Source: CAWDVB01 sp963824105
Lineage (GTDB): Bacteria; Actinomycetota; Actinomycetes; Propionibacteriales; Nocardioidaceae
Direction of reading: 5' to 3'
Length of the DNA stretch: 64,000 bases
Assembly: GCA_963824105.1 (NCBI GenBank)
Contig: CAWGNN010000007.1
Span: 167,332 to 231,331 of the forward strand
The notes beneath the pieces are model-generated. The model was not told the DNA's origin. It did no database searches and was given only the letters and a program-made list of their open reading frames with translations. The position numbers were made by a program, and so were the translations under genes. The number at the start of each line of letters is the position of its first letter. Position 1 is the first letter of the stretch. This document shows positions 18,005-26,626 of the stretch, in pieces.

Positions 18005-18891
18005 CGCAGGAAGTTCAGGAGAGATGGTTGCACGACCTTGGCTGTGGCTGCCAACGCCGCCTGGTAGGCCACCTGCTCCATCTGCAGATCGACCGAAGCT
18101 CGGGCGATGTCCACGTCCTCGAGCTGAGTCTGCTGGCTGGACAGGCCGATGTCGGCGTCCTTGGCCTTCTGCACCGCGCTCTGGATCCGGTTGGCCCTGC
18201 TGCCCACGTCCGACAGGGCGGAGACCGCCCGGCCCGCGGCCACCTTCATGTTGGTGACCCCGGCCACGATCCCGGCCTGGTTGCCGGTCTTCAAGTCGTT
18301 GGAGAGGGCGGCGAGCTGGTCGAAGAGGTTGGCTCCGGCCGGACCGAAGGCGGTGGTCCCGTCGACGTTCACCGCAACCTTCGTGCCGTTGGCGACGGTG
18401 CGGTTGACCGAGCCCGGCACGCCGACGTACTGCCCGGTGGAGTCGAAGGCGACCCCTCCGGAGGTCAAGCCGCCGAAGACCGGCCGGTCGAGGTACTTGG
18501 TGTTGGCGTCGGAGATCAGGCCTGCGCGGATCTGGTCGATCTCCGAGGCGAGGGCCAGCCGCGAGTCCGGGCTCGAGGTCGCCGCGTTGGCGCCCTGCAG
18601 CGCCAGCTGCTGGGCCCTTTGGACCTTGGTGACCACCGTTTGGAGAGTCGAGTCGATGGTGTTGAGCCAACCGAGACCGTCGTTGCCGTTGCGTGCGAAC
18701 TGCTGCTGGTCGGCGCGAGCCGATCGGACCCGCATCGCGGCGGTGGTGTCGGTGGGATTGTCCGAGGGACGGTTCAGCACCCGGCCCGTCGAGAGCTGCT
18801 CCTGGGTCTTGGACAGGGCGCCGAGAGTGCCTTGGATGGCCGTCAACGCCCTGGTCGACAGCATGGTCTGAGTGACTCGCGTGATGGCCAT
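18001..18891 (-). CDS. flgL: Flagellar hook-filament junction protein FlgL
   Basis: 296 aa flagellin-like protein. The N-terminal helix (RVTQTMLSTRALTAIQ, QEQLSTGRVLNRPSDNP) and the C-terminal helix (LEDVDIARASVDLQMEQVAY ending SLLNFLR) fit FlgL/HAP3. It links the hook to the filament and leaves by the flagellar export apparatus. The start abuts flgK. Confidence 0.93.
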   Translation of the reverse strand: MAITRVTQTMLSTRALTAIQGTLGALSKTQEQLSTGRVLNRPSDNPTDTTAAMRVRSARADQQQFARNGNDGLGWLNTIDSTLQTVVTKVQRAQQLALQGANAATSSPDSRLALASEIDQIRAGLISDANTKYLDRPVFGGLTSGGVAFDSTGQYVGVPGSVNRTVANGTKVAVNVDGTTAFGPAGANLFDQLAALSNDLKTGNQAGIVAGVTNMKVAAGRAVSALSDVGSRANRIQSAVQKAKDADIGLSSQQTQLEDVDIARASVDLQMEQVAYQAALAATAKVVQPSLLNFLR

Positions 18892-20288
18892 CAGTTCAGC
18901 AGTCCCGTCCGGTTGATCAGGGTGTTCAGCACCGAGTCCATCACCGAGATGACCCGTGAGGCTGCCTCGTAGCCATGTTGCGCCTGGGCGATGCTGAGCG
19001 TCTCCTCGTCGAGATTGACACCGGACAGCTGGTCTCGAGAGGAGTCCACCTGGTTGGTCAGCACCTGCTGGTTGGCCTGCTGGCGGTTCACCGACGCGAC
19101 CTGGCTGCCGAAGCCGTTCACCAGCCGCTGGTAGGCGTTGTCCGCCGAGGAGAGAGAGGTCATGGCGTCGGCGTTGGAGCCGTCGATGACTCCTCCGGGC
19201 ACCCCGGACGCCGCGACGAGCTTCGTGTCGGAGATGGCGACCGAGAGGGTCCCGGCCGCGTCGGCGGGGTTGTAGGTGAACAGTGCCGTGCCCGGGTTGC
19301 CGCTCTCGTCGTACCCGGCCGTGTGCTGAGCGTTGAAGTCGTCGGCGAGGGTCTGCGCGACGCCGTCCAACCCCGACTGGTAGCTGGGGAGGGTCACGTT
19401 CAACAGGTCGGTAATCGCTCCGGCCTCACCCGTGAAGCCTGCCGGAAGAGCCGTCGTGCCCGAGGTGGGGTCGGCGATCGAGAAGGTCACCGGATTGCCG
19501 TCGGCGGAGCCGTCGGGCAGGACACCGGTGGAGATCTGGAGGGTGCCGGCGGTGTCCCCTGTCACCAGCGCGACGCCGTTCACGGTGAGGTCGAGCCCCC
19601 CGTCGCTGTTGACCTTCCCGGTTGCTCCGGTGAGCTCTGCCAACCGCTGACCGAGAAGGTCGCGCTGGTCGAGCAGGGACCCGGCGTCGGTGCCGTTCAG
19701 CTTGGCGACCTTGATGTTGTAGTTGGTCTTCGCCAGATCCGAGGAGACGGTGTTGATCTCGCCCACGGTGGACAGCAGCTTCGATCTCTGGTCGGCGGCC
19801 TCTGTGCCGATGTTGCGCGACTGGGCATTGAGCGCTGTCGCGGCTGACTGGGCGGCCGCCAGGAACTGGCTGCGCGCCGCATCGCTGTCGGGGCTGTTGG
19901 CCAGGTCGCTCCCGGCGGAGCGAAGCTTCTGCAAGGAGGCCGCCACTCCGTGGTCGCTCGGCTCGCCGATGCCGCTCTCCACCCGCTGGAGGACGCTCGC
20001 CTGGAGATCCAGGTAGTGCTGGTTGCCGTGCTCGATGCGAGCGCGGGCAGTCAGGAAGGGGTCGGTCATCCGGTTGATGCCGCCGACCGCCACACCCTCG
20101 CCGGTGGAGGTTCCTCGGGACCACATCGCAGGCTTGACGTCGCCACCCGCGGTGACCCCGTCGACGCGGCGACGGGCGTATCCGGCAGTCTGCGCATTGG
20201 CGATGTTGCCGCTCGCCACGTCCATCACGACCTGGTTGTAGCGCAGGGCCGACAGAGCGGTGTTGAACGAGGAGAAGGTGCCTGTCAT
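18891..20288 (-). CDS. flgK: Flagellar hook-associated protein FlgK
   Basis: 465 aa. The N-terminus has FNTALSALRYNQVVMDVASG and NIANAQTAGYARRRV, the rod/hook family motif; the C-terminus has NLDEETLSIAQAQHGYEAAS. A DQRDLLGQRLAEL segment is typical of HAP1. It overlaps flgN by ATGA and precedes flgL directly. Confidence 0.93.
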   Translation of the reverse strand: MTGTFSSFNTALSALRYNQVVMDVASGNIANAQTAGYARRRVDGVTAGGDVKPAMWSRGTSTGEGVAVGGINRMTDPFLTARARIEHGNQHYLDLQASVLQRVESGIGEPSDHGVAASLQKLRSAGSDLANSPDSDAARSQFLAAAQSAATALNAQSRNIGTEAADQRSKLLSTVGEINTVSSDLAKTNYNIKVAKLNGTDAGSLLDQRDLLGQRLAELTGATGKVNSDGGLDLTVNGVALVTGDTAGTLQISTGVLPDGSADGNPVTFSIADPTSGTTALPAGFTGEAGAITDLLNVTLPSYQSGLDGVAQTLADDFNAQHTAGYDESGNPGTALFTYNPADAAGTLSVAISDTKLVAASGVPGGVIDGSNADAMTSLSSADNAYQRLVNGFGSQVASVNRQQANQQVLTNQVDSSRDQLSGVNLDEETLSIAQAQHGYEAASRVISVMDSVLNTLINRTGLLN

Positions 20289-20764
20289 CAGATGCTCCGA
20301 TCGACCAGTCGGTGGCGCTGCTCGGAGGTCACCGCTGACCCCGAGGAGGAGTAGGACTCGGTGCTCTCCCCCAGGCTCATCAGCGTCTCGCGAGCGGCCC
20401 GGTAGCCAGCGGTCAGGAGGTCACGATTGGTCGCGGCGAGCTCCTCGATCTCCCGGGTGATGCTCAAGAAGGCGGCGCGGTGATCGAGCAGGATGGCCCG
20501 CCAGGGCTCGATCACCGACTCGGCCAGCTCCCGCAGGCTGGGGTCGTCGCCGAGTCCTACCGATCGGGCCGCGGCGTCGACGGCGATGGCGCGCAGGACC
20601 TCGGTCTGGCGGATCGTCCCCAGCACGGACTCGACCTCGCGGGCCGCCTGGGGTAGCCAGCGGGTCTTCCCGGAGGCAAGCACGAGCTGCTCCTGCTCCA
20701 GCTTGTAGAGCAGGGTCTCCAACAGTTCGCGCTCACGCCAGAGGATCAGCGAGAGGTCTTCCAC
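20288..20764 (-). CDS. flgN: FlgN-like flagellar export chaperone
   Basis: 158 aa, largely alpha-helical. LSLILWRERELLETLLYKLE followed by EQLVLASGKTRWLPQAA resembles actinobacterial FlgN, the chaperone that delivers FlgK and FlgL to the export gate. Its place just upstream of flgK supports this. It is the first gene of a minus-strand operon with a sigma-28-like promoter at 20801-20827. Confidence 0.8.
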   Translation of the reverse strand: MEDLSLILWRERELLETLLYKLEQEQLVLASGKTRWLPQAAREVESVLGTIRQTEVLRAIAVDAAARSVGLGDDPSLRELAESVIEPWRAILLDHRAAFLSITREIEELAATNRDLLTAGYRAARETLMSLGESTESYSSSGSAVTSEQRHRLVDRSI

Positions 20765-21165
20765 GGTCAGCCCTTCTTCGCACCAGTGTGGTTGCCGGAG
20801 ACATCGGCCGAAGAAAGGCGTGTCTGAGAAGTTCCCAAATCACCAGAAAACCGACGAACGGGATGGGCGGAGCAGAAGACCGGATCAGCACCTCGGTCGT
20901 TCTCGGCTGTGTTCGCCGGGTCGGACGAGCGCCTCGACTCCCCGTGGGTAGATTTCTCAGTATTGGTGGATTCTTCTCAGGAAAGGCCCGAGGCGGCGGG
21001 CAATCGGGCTTGAGCCGTTCCCCGTAAAATAGTCTGTATTGACTAGTTGGCGTAGCCGGAGCAAGGCAGCGCTGTCTGACTCAATCGGACTAAATCACTC
21101 CCCCAACTTCCTCAGTTTCTTCTCAGGTCTTCACAAGCCCGCTCTCGGGAACGACCCTTTTCGGC
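20765..21165. other. Divergent flgN/fliA intergenic region
   Basis: 401 bp, clearly richer in A/T than its surroundings (for example around 21026-21050 and 21088-21125). It carries the flgN-side sigma-28-like promoter. The fliA promoter must also lie here, but no confident -35/-10 pair was found. CTCAG occurs several times on the plus strand (about 20957, 20976, 21111, 21122) without the matching -10. No gene is evident. Confidence 0.5.
20801..20827 (-). promoter_or_regulatory. Sigma-28-like promoter for flgN-flgK-flgL-fliW
   Basis: On the minus strand: TCAG, 15 nt, GCCGATGT. This agrees with the FliA/WhiG consensus (TAAA-N15-GCCGATAA) in spacing and -10. It ends 37 bp upstream of the flgN ATG, giving a leader of about 30 nt. 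Confidence 0.65.
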
Positions 21166-22053
21166 GTGACGACAACGCCTACTTCCCGTTCGACCCATGA
21201 GGCGGTGCACCCGGTGAGCGGCTCCACTGAGCCCCTGACTCAGGACGAGCTGATCACCGAGCACATCCCCCTGGTGGGTCACATCGTGCGTGAGACGATG
21301 GGCCGCCTCCCCGGCCACATCAACCGTGACGACCTGACTTCTGCCGGGCTCACCGCCCTCGTGCAGTCCGCTCAGGCGTTCGATCCCGACCGTGGCGTCT
21401 CCTTCGCTCGGTACGCGGCCACCCGAATCCGCGGTGCCATCTTGGATGAGCTGCGCGGCGTGGACTGGGCCAGTCGCTCGGTCCGCCGCCGGGCCCGGCT
21501 CCTGGACACCACCCGCACCTCGATGGCCGGTGAGCTGGGTCGAGCCCCGACCGACGCCGAGGTCGCCTCCGCCCTGGGCATGACCACCGGGGAGGTCGCT
21601 GCCAACGACGACGACGTCAACCGGGCAGCCGTGATGTCCCTCCAGGGTTTCGGGGACTCCAGCGTGGAGGAGGTGCTCCCCGCGACCGGCCCCAGCCCCG
21701 AGCAGCTGGTCGAGCATCGCGAGCGGCTCGCCTACCTCGTCGACGCGGTGGCCGAGCTGCCGGAGCGGCTGCGCACCGTGGTCGAGGACTACTTCTTCGC
21801 GGAACGGCCGATGGCCGACATCGCCGCCGACCTGGGCGTGACGGAGTCGCGCATCTCCCAGATGCGCGCCGAGGCACTGGTGCTGCTCCGGGACGCAATG
21901 AACTCGGCGCTCGACCCCGACCTGGTAGCCGAGCCCCGACGCCCTGATGGATGTGCTGCCCGCCGGCGGGAGGCCTACTTCACCTCGGTGGCATCGCGCC
22001 GCTCCCCTCGCGCTCGGCTCACCGTGGCGCCGTCCCTGGACCAGTCCGCCTGA
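21166..22053 (+). CDS. fliA: Flagellar sigma factor FliA (sigma-28/WhiG family)
   Basis: 295 aa. Region 2: HIPLVGHIVRETMGRLPGHI, LTSAGLTALVQSAQAFDPDR, SFARYAATRIRGAILDELRG and VDWASRSVRRRAR. Region 4: LPERLRTVVEDYFFAERPMA followed by DIAADLGVTESRISQMRAEA. It directs RNA polymerase to late flagellar genes. A C-terminal tail of about 45 residues goes beyond usual FliA. No flgM anti-sigma gene is recognisable in the window. GTG start; a downstream in-frame GTG near 21211 is possible. Confidence 0.9.
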   Translation: MTTTPTSRSTHEAVHPVSGSTEPLTQDELITEHIPLVGHIVRETMGRLPGHINRDDLTSAGLTALVQSAQAFDPDRGVSFARYAATRIRGAILDELRGVDWASRSVRRRARLLDTTRTSMAGELGRAPTDAEVASALGMTTGEVAANDDDVNRAAVMSLQGFGDSSVEEVLPATGPSPEQLVEHRERLAYLVDAVAELPERLRTVVEDYFFAERPMADIAADLGVTESRISQMRAEALVLLRDAMNSALDPDLVAEPRRPDGCAARRREAYFTSVASRRSPRARLTVAPSLDQSA

Positions 22054-22130
22054 TCTCCCACTGGACCCGGTCCACCCGGGCCGGCGGATCCATCCGACCT
22101 GCTGCACGAACGGGTGACCCGCTCGCGCTG

Positions 22131-22176
22131 CCGAGTGCTCGAGTGCCGCCGCGCCGCCGGCGCCTCGAGCACTCGG
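22131..22176 (+). terminator. Long hairpin between fliA and fliC
   Basis: Perfect 13-bp inverted repeat (ccgagtgctcgag/ctcgagcactcgg) enclosing a 20-nt GC-rich loop that can itself pair. It probably terminates fliA and insulates the flagellin promoter just downstream. Confidence 0.65.
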
Positions 22177-22244
22177 TGCTGCTCACGAGCTGACGACGAC
22201 GAGTGGCTCCGCGGCTTCTTATCGGGTCAATCTTGGCGAATTGC

Positions 22245-22271
22245 TCATGCCGCCTCCCGCGCGCCCGATGA
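22245..22271 (+). promoter_or_regulatory. Sigma-28-like promoter for flagellin
   Basis: TCAT, 15 nt, CCCGATGA. The spacing is identical to the other flagellar sites in this window. The predicted transcript start is near 22278, giving a leader of about 57 nt before fliC. Confidence 0.6.
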
Positions 22272-22284
22272 GACTCCCAACGGT

Positions 22285-22328
22285 GCCCACGGACGGGCCC
22301 GGGTCAGAGACTCGAAATCCAGGAGGGA
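22285..22328 (+). promoter_or_regulatory. Putative CsrA-binding sites in the fliC leader
   Basis: Two GGA sites. The first (GGA at 22291-22293) lies in the 6-nt loop of a small hairpin, GCCC-ACGGAC-GGGC. The second is the Shine-Dalgarno itself (AGGAGGGA, 22321-22328). They are about 31 nt apart, an arrangement like the two CsrA sites of the Bacillus hag leader. The inference rests on sequence and on csrA and fliW being in the same locus. Confidence 0.5.
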
Positions 22329-22334
22329 ACCCCC

Positions 22335-23189
22335 ATGAGTCTTCGCATCATGTCGAACACCGACGCGATGGACGCGTACCGCAACCTGTCGGTGACGCAG
22401 AACAAGATGTCGAGTGCGCTTGAGAAGCTGTCAAGCGGCTACCGCATCAACCGCGCTGCCGACGACGCCGCCGGCCTCGCGATCTCCGAGGGCCTGCGCG
22501 CGCAGATCGGTGGCCTCAACGTCGCCGTCCGCAACGCCCAGGACGGCGTCTCGGTCGTCCAGACCGCTGAGGGTGCGCTGACCGAGGTGCACAGCATCCT
22601 CCAGCGTGTCCGTGACCTCACCGTTCAGGCAGCCAACGCCGGCTCGAACAACACCGACTCCGAGAACGCCATCGTGTCGGAGATCGGCGAGCTGGGCTCG
22701 GCACTGACCGACATCGCCGGCCGGACCGAGTTCAACGGCACCAAGCTGCTCGACGGCAGCACCGCCTCGCTCTCCTTCCAGGTGGGAGCCAACGCGGGCG
22801 ACACGGTGTCGGTGAACATGGCCGACATCAGCGGTGTTGCGACGGCTGTCACTGCAGTCGGGACCGCGATCACCACCGGTCTGGGCACCGACGTGTCCAC
22901 CGCTGCGGCCGCGGCGTCGACGGCGATCACGTCGATCGACACCCAGATCAGCACGGTGTCCACCGCTCGTGCGGGACTGGGCGCTTCGCAGAACCGCTTC
23001 GAGCACACCATCAACTCTCTCAACGTTGCCGTGGAGAACCTCACGGCCTCGGAGAGCCGGATCCGTGACACGGACATGGCGCAGCAGATGATGAACTTCA
23101 CCAAGGCGCAGATCCTCTCCCAGGCCGGCACCGCGATGCTGGCTCAGGCGAACCACGCGCCGCAGAGTGTGCTGAAGCTCCTGCAGTGA
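22335..23189 (+). CDS. fliC: Flagellin
   Basis: 284 aa, a short flagellin. The N-terminal D0/D1 is canonical (EKLSSGYRINRAADDAAGLA, NAQDGVSVVQTAEGAL), as is the C-terminal D1/D0 (ASESRIRDTDMAQQMMNFTK, QAGTAMLAQANHAPQSVLKL). The variable centre is small and Ala/Thr-rich. Monocistronic, with its own sigma-28-like promoter, a GGA-rich leader and a strong terminator. Confidence 0.96.
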   Translation: MSLRIMSNTDAMDAYRNLSVTQNKMSSALEKLSSGYRINRAADDAAGLAISEGLRAQIGGLNVAVRNAQDGVSVVQTAEGALTEVHSILQRVRDLTVQAANAGSNNTDSENAIVSEIGELGSALTDIAGRTEFNGTKLLDGSTASLSFQVGANAGDTVSVNMADISGVATAVTAVGTAITTGLGTDVSTAAAAASTAITSIDTQISTVSTARAGLGASQNRFEHTINSLNVAVENLTASESRIRDTDMAQQMMNFTKAQILSQAGTAMLAQANHAPQSVLKLLQ

Positions 23190-23210
23190 CCCACTCCGGT
23201 AGCTGAAGAC

Positions 23211-23250
23211 GTTCCGGGTGGGGCGAGGAGATCCTCACTCCACCCGGAAC
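23211..23250 (+). terminator. Flagellin terminator
   Basis: 40-nt near-perfect hairpin: outer stem gttccgggtgg/ccacccggaac and an inner gagga/tcctc stem. It starts 22 bp after the fliC stop. Confidence 0.75.
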
Positions 23251-23301
23251 CGTCTCCGACCGGACGATGCCCCCCAGACTCGTGCACTCAGGAGCCAAGA
23301 G

Positions 23302-24657
23302 ATGACCGCCAGCATCAGTGGACTCGTCAGCGGGCTGAACACCTCGAGCATCATCAGCCAGATGATGCAGATCGAAGCCCAGCCTCGGACGGCGTTGAAG
23401 AACAGGGTCTCGACCGACCAGACCCAGCTCAAGGCCCTCCAGGATCTCAACAGCTCGGTCCTCGCCCTCTACAACTCCGCGACCAACCTCACCAAGCCCT
23501 CCTCATGGCAGGGCTACACCGCCACCAGCTCCTCGCAGTACGTCGCCGCGACCACCACGTCCACGGCCGCGCCGGGCACCTTGTCGTTCACCGTCAACTC
23601 CCTCGCCACGGCGCAGAGCGACACGTTCGCCAACTCGGCGAACCTGACCGACCCGGCCAGCGGCGCCTCGACGACCGTCCAGCTCACCATCGGTGGCAAC
23701 ACGGTCAACATCGACACCGGAGACGGCTCCCTGCAGGGCCTGGTCAACGGGATCAACACCGCCAACGCGGGTGTGCATGCCTCCACCACCAAGCTGACCG
23801 ACGGCACCTACCGGCTCACGGTCTCGGCCGACCAGACGGGGACGGCGTCCGCCTTCACCCTGACCGACTCGAGCGGAGCGCCGCTCCTGGGAGGAGCGAC
23901 GGTCACCGCCGGCCAGGATGCCTCGATCACCGCCGGAGCCGACACGCTCACCTCCTCCTCCAACGTGTTCACCGGTGTCTTCTCCGGTGTCGACGTCACG
24001 CTGGGCGCGGGCACTCAGGTCGGCGACAACGTCACCATCTCTGTGGCCCAGGACTCCGCGAAGGTGGGCGACCAGATCCAGAGCCTGGTGGACCAGGTCA
24101 ACAAGGTGCTCTCCCAGATCGACAAGGACACCGCCTACGACTCCACCAACAAGTCTCAGGGGGTCCTGGGAGGCGAGACCAGTCTGGAGACTCTGCGCAG
24201 CGCGATCGTCGACTCGGTCTTCCCGGGCGGTACCTCGTCGATGGCCGACTACGGCGTCCAGGTCGACCGGTACGGCAAGCTGACCTTCGACCGGAGCAAG
24301 TTCGACGCCGCCTACGCCGCCGGCCCGGCGGCCACCCAGGCAGCGTTCACCGACGGCACCGGCAACGGGTTCACCTATCGCCTGGCGGCCGCCGCCGACC
24401 TCGGCAGCAACGCGGGCAGCGGTGTGATCACCACGGCGATCTCCGGCCGCAACTCCTCGATCAAGGACCTCCAGACCCAGATCGACAGCTGGGACACCCG
24501 TCTCGCGCTGAAGCAACAGATGCTGGAGCAGCAGTTCAACAACCTGGAGACGGTGATGGGCCAGATGAAGAGCCAGAGCGACTGGCTGACCAGCCAGCTG
24601 TCCAGCCTGCCGACCAGCTCGTCCCTGTCGTCCTCCACGAGCACCTCCGGAAGCTGA
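23302..24657 (+). CDS. fliD: Flagellar filament cap protein FliD
   Basis: 451 aa. ISGLVSGLNTSSIISQMMQI is the FliD N-terminal signature and IEAQPRTALKNRVSTDQ continues the coiled coil. The Ser/Thr-rich middle forms the cap domains, and the C-terminal LALKQQMLEQQFNNLETVMG is the FliD_C coiled coil. ATG 23302 follows CAGGAG. fliS begins 10 bp after its stop. Confidence 0.92.
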   Translation: MTASISGLVSGLNTSSIISQMMQIEAQPRTALKNRVSTDQTQLKALQDLNSSVLALYNSATNLTKPSSWQGYTATSSSQYVAATTTSTAAPGTLSFTVNSLATAQSDTFANSANLTDPASGASTTVQLTIGGNTVNIDTGDGSLQGLVNGINTANAGVHASTTKLTDGTYRLTVSADQTGTASAFTLTDSSGAPLLGGATVTAGQDASITAGADTLTSSSNVFTGVFSGVDVTLGAGTQVGDNVTISVAQDSAKVGDQIQSLVDQVNKVLSQIDKDTAYDSTNKSQGVLGGETSLETLRSAIVDSVFPGGTSSMADYGVQVDRYGKLTFDRSKFDAAYAAGPAATQAAFTDGTGNGFTYRLAAAADLGSNAGSGVITTAISGRNSSIKDLQTQIDSWDTRLALKQQMLEQQFNNLETVMGQMKSQSDWLTSQLSSLPTSSSLSSSTSTSGS

Positions 24658-24667
24658 GGAGACCACG

Positions 24668-25060
24668 ATGAACGGCAACGCACGAGCCGCCTACATGGAC
24701 AACTCGGTGACTACCGCGAGCCCGGCGCGACTACTGGTGATGCTCTTCGACCGGCTGGTCCTGGACGTCCAGCGCGGCCTCGCCGCTCTCGAGTCCGGTG
24801 ACCGGCAGCAGGCGCACAACAACCTGCTCCACGCCCAGGACATCGTGATGGAGCTTCGCAGCTCCCTGAAGGTGGAGGGCTGGCAAGGCGCCCCAGGGCT
24901 GGCCAGCATCTACGACTGGCTGCACACCCAGCTGATCAAGGCCAACATGGCCAAGAGCGTCACCATCACCGAGAACTGCCTCCAGCTCGTGGTCGACCTC
25001 GCCGACACCTGGCGTGAGGCCGCGGTCGCCTCCTACTCCGACACCGTCGCGGCGAGCTGA
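24668..25060 (+). CDS. fliS: Flagellin chaperone FliS
   Basis: 130 aa helical bundle. YMDNSVTTASPARLLVMLFD and ALESGDRQQAHNNLLHAQDI followed by VMELRSSLK are typical FliS. It binds the flagellin C-terminus and prevents early polymerisation. Downstream of fliD, as in most bacteria. Confidence 0.92.
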   Translation: MNGNARAAYMDNSVTTASPARLLVMLFDRLVLDVQRGLAALESGDRQQAHNNLLHAQDIVMELRSSLKVEGWQGAPGLASIYDWLHTQLIKANMAKSVTITENCLQLVVDLADTWREAAVASYSDTVAAS

Positions 25061-25073
25061 GGGGACGCCTCCG

Positions 25074-25379
25074 ATGGACGACTTCCACGCCGAGTGGGCC
25101 GCAGCGCTCGACCGTCTCGAGCTCGACGTCGAGATCGCCGAGCGGATGCTGGCCGATCACCAGAGCGTGGTGCCACCACCCTGGTCGGAGCCGGCGCTGC
25201 GCGCGCCGATGCCCGAGGACCTGGTCCCCCGGGCCCGGCTCATCCATGAGCGCCAGCTCGCCGTTGCCCACGCGATGACCCGCCAGGTCTCCTCGACCTC
25301 ACGACAGCTCGCCCTCACGTCGAAGCTGCGAGCCCTGGTCATCCCCGATGTCCCGGTGTACGTGGACGTGTCCGCCTGA
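25074..25379 (+). CDS. Unknown flagellar-cluster protein, possible FliT-like chaperone
   Basis: 101 aa, soluble. It has predicted helices around residues 5-28 (AEWAAALDRLELDVEIAERM) and 55-85, with a proline-rich linker (VVPPPWSEPALRAPMPED). It follows fliS by 13 bp, the usual place of fliT, but no sequence signature confirms this. ATG 25074 is used because the upstream extension overlaps fliS. Confidence 0.6.
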   Translation: MDDFHAEWAAALDRLELDVEIAERMLADHQSVVPPPWSEPALRAPMPEDLVPRARLIHERQLAVAHAMTRQVSSTSRQLALTSKLRALVIPDVPVYVDVSA

Positions 25380-25447
25380 TCGTCGGCGGCCACCAGAGGA
25401 ATCCGCGCAAGCAGTCACGAAATCGGACAAAGTGGTCGCTCGACTGC

Positions 25448-25474
25448 TCAGGTTCGGCCCCGACGGGCCGACCT
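25448..25474 (+). promoter_or_regulatory. Sigma-28-like promoter for the flgB operon
   Basis: TCAG, 15 nt, GCCGACCT, in the 166-bp gap before flgB. It would drive flgB through flgD. In enteric bacteria these rod/basal-body genes are sigma-70 dependent, so placing them under this signature is notable. Confidence 0.55.
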
Positions 25475-25545
25475 AGAACACGAGCACGGAAAGCTCGCCC
25501 CGCCGATGGATCGGCACCACCCTCCGACCGTTTGTGGGAGCGTCC

Positions 25546-25905
25546 GTGTCTGCTTTCGCGCCTGACGCCGTGACCTCGGTGCTCAACACCGCGCTCGATG
25601 GCGTCGCCTTCCGTCAGTCCGTCATCGCGAACAACATCGCCAACGTCGACACGCCTGGCTTCCGGGCGAGCAGCGTCGACTTCGAGTCGTCCCTCAAGAC
25701 CGCGATCAGCGACGGCACGCTGACCAGTGGCGGCGTCGCCATCACCGCGACACCCACCGACACTCCCGTGGGGGCGAACAACAACAACGTGGATCTCCGC
25801 AAGGAGACGATGGCAGCGCTCCAGACGACGTTCCAGTATCAGATCCTCAGCCGCGCAACGACCGATCACTTCGCGACGATCCGCACCGCGGCCGGGTCAT
25901 TCTGA
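25546..25905 (+). CDS. flgB: Flagellar proximal rod protein FlgB
   Basis: 119 aa. VIANNIANVDTPGFRASSVD is the rod-protein motif and NNNNVDLRKETMAALQTTFQ the FlgB C-terminal helix. GTG 25546 has GGGAG 5 nt upstream; the frame also contains GTG 25534. It overlaps flgC by one base and begins the basal-body operon. Confidence 0.92.
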   Translation: MSAFAPDAVTSVLNTALDGVAFRQSVIANNIANVDTPGFRASSVDFESSLKTAISDGTLTSGGVAITATPTDTPVGANNNNVDLRKETMAALQTTFQYQILSRATTDHFATIRTAAGSF

Positions 25906-26300
25906 TGGGCGCCTTCGACATGCTGGCCATCGCCAACACCTCGCTGGGCATGCACCAGACCTGGCTCGACGCGCTCGCGAACAACATCGCCAACGTCAAC
26001 ACCGCCCGGCCGATGTCGCAGCCCGCGTTCCAGGCCCAGATGGTCATCGCGCAGGCCCGCCCCGACGCCACCGGCGTGGACGTCTCCGGCATCGCGCTGA
26101 GCGACCCGCAGGGCCGCGTGGTCCACGACCCGACCAACCCGCTGGCCGACGCCAACGGCAACGTGCGCATGCCCGACATCGACATGGCCAGTCAGATGAG
26201 TCAGCTGATCATGGCGCAGCGCGGCTTCCAGGCATCGGCCTCGCTCACCAAGAACGCCCAGGACACCTACCAGTCCGCGCTGCAGATCGGGACGCGCTGA
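25905..26300 (+). CDS. flgC: Flagellar proximal rod protein FlgC
   Basis: 131 aa. WLDALANNIANVNTARPMSQ is the rod motif. DPTNPLADANGNVRMPDIDM and the C-terminal MSQLIMAQRGFQASASLTKN are FlgC signatures. It overlaps flgB and fliE by single bases. Confidence 0.93.
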   Translation: MGAFDMLAIANTSLGMHQTWLDALANNIANVNTARPMSQPAFQAQMVIAQARPDATGVDVSGIALSDPQGRVVHDPTNPLADANGNVRMPDIDMASQMSQLIMAQRGFQASASLTKNAQDTYQSALQIGTR

Positions 26301-26626
26301 TGAGCATCCCCGCCATCCCACCGCTCAGCGGCCTGACCCCGTCGGTCCCCGTGTCCGGCATGTCCGGGACCACGGTCGCGAACGTCAACCCCTCGCAGGG
26401 CCCGTCCGGAGAGTTCGGCAACCTGGTCACCCAAGGCATCGACCAGCTGCAGGCACTGCAGTCACGCACCGACAACCTGGCCGTGCAGGCCGCGACCGGC
26501 GACCTGACGAGCATCCACGACTACACGATCGCGGCCACCGAGTCCTCGGTGGCCACCCAGCTCACCGTCGCGGTGCGCAACAAGGCCATTGACGCGTTCA
26601 ACGAGATCATGCGGATGCAGGCGTGA
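26300..26626 (+). CDS. fliE: Flagellar hook-basal body protein FliE
   Basis: 108 aa. The C-terminal half (LTSIHDYTIAATESSVATQL followed by TVAVRNKAIDAFNEIMRMQA) is the FliE signature. FliE joins the MS ring to the rod. The N-terminal 40 residues are proline/glycine-rich and variable. It overlaps flgC and fliF. Confidence 0.9.
   Translation: MSIPAIPPLSGLTPSVPVSGMSGTTVANVNPSQGPSGEFGNLVTQGIDQLQALQSRTDNLAVQAATGDLTSIHDYTIAATESSVATQLTVAVRNKAIDAFNEIMRMQA

Noticed and set aside
22219..22226. TTATCGGG, whose reverse complement CCCGATAA resembles a sigma-28 -10 pointing left.
   Set aside because: No TCA-type -35 at 15 nt, and no minus-strand gene follows.
23231..23262. A possible seventh sigma-28-like site before fliD (TCAC followed by CCGACC).
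   Set aside because: The -10 is shifted by one or more bases relative to the strict 15-nt spacing and lies in the flagellin terminator.
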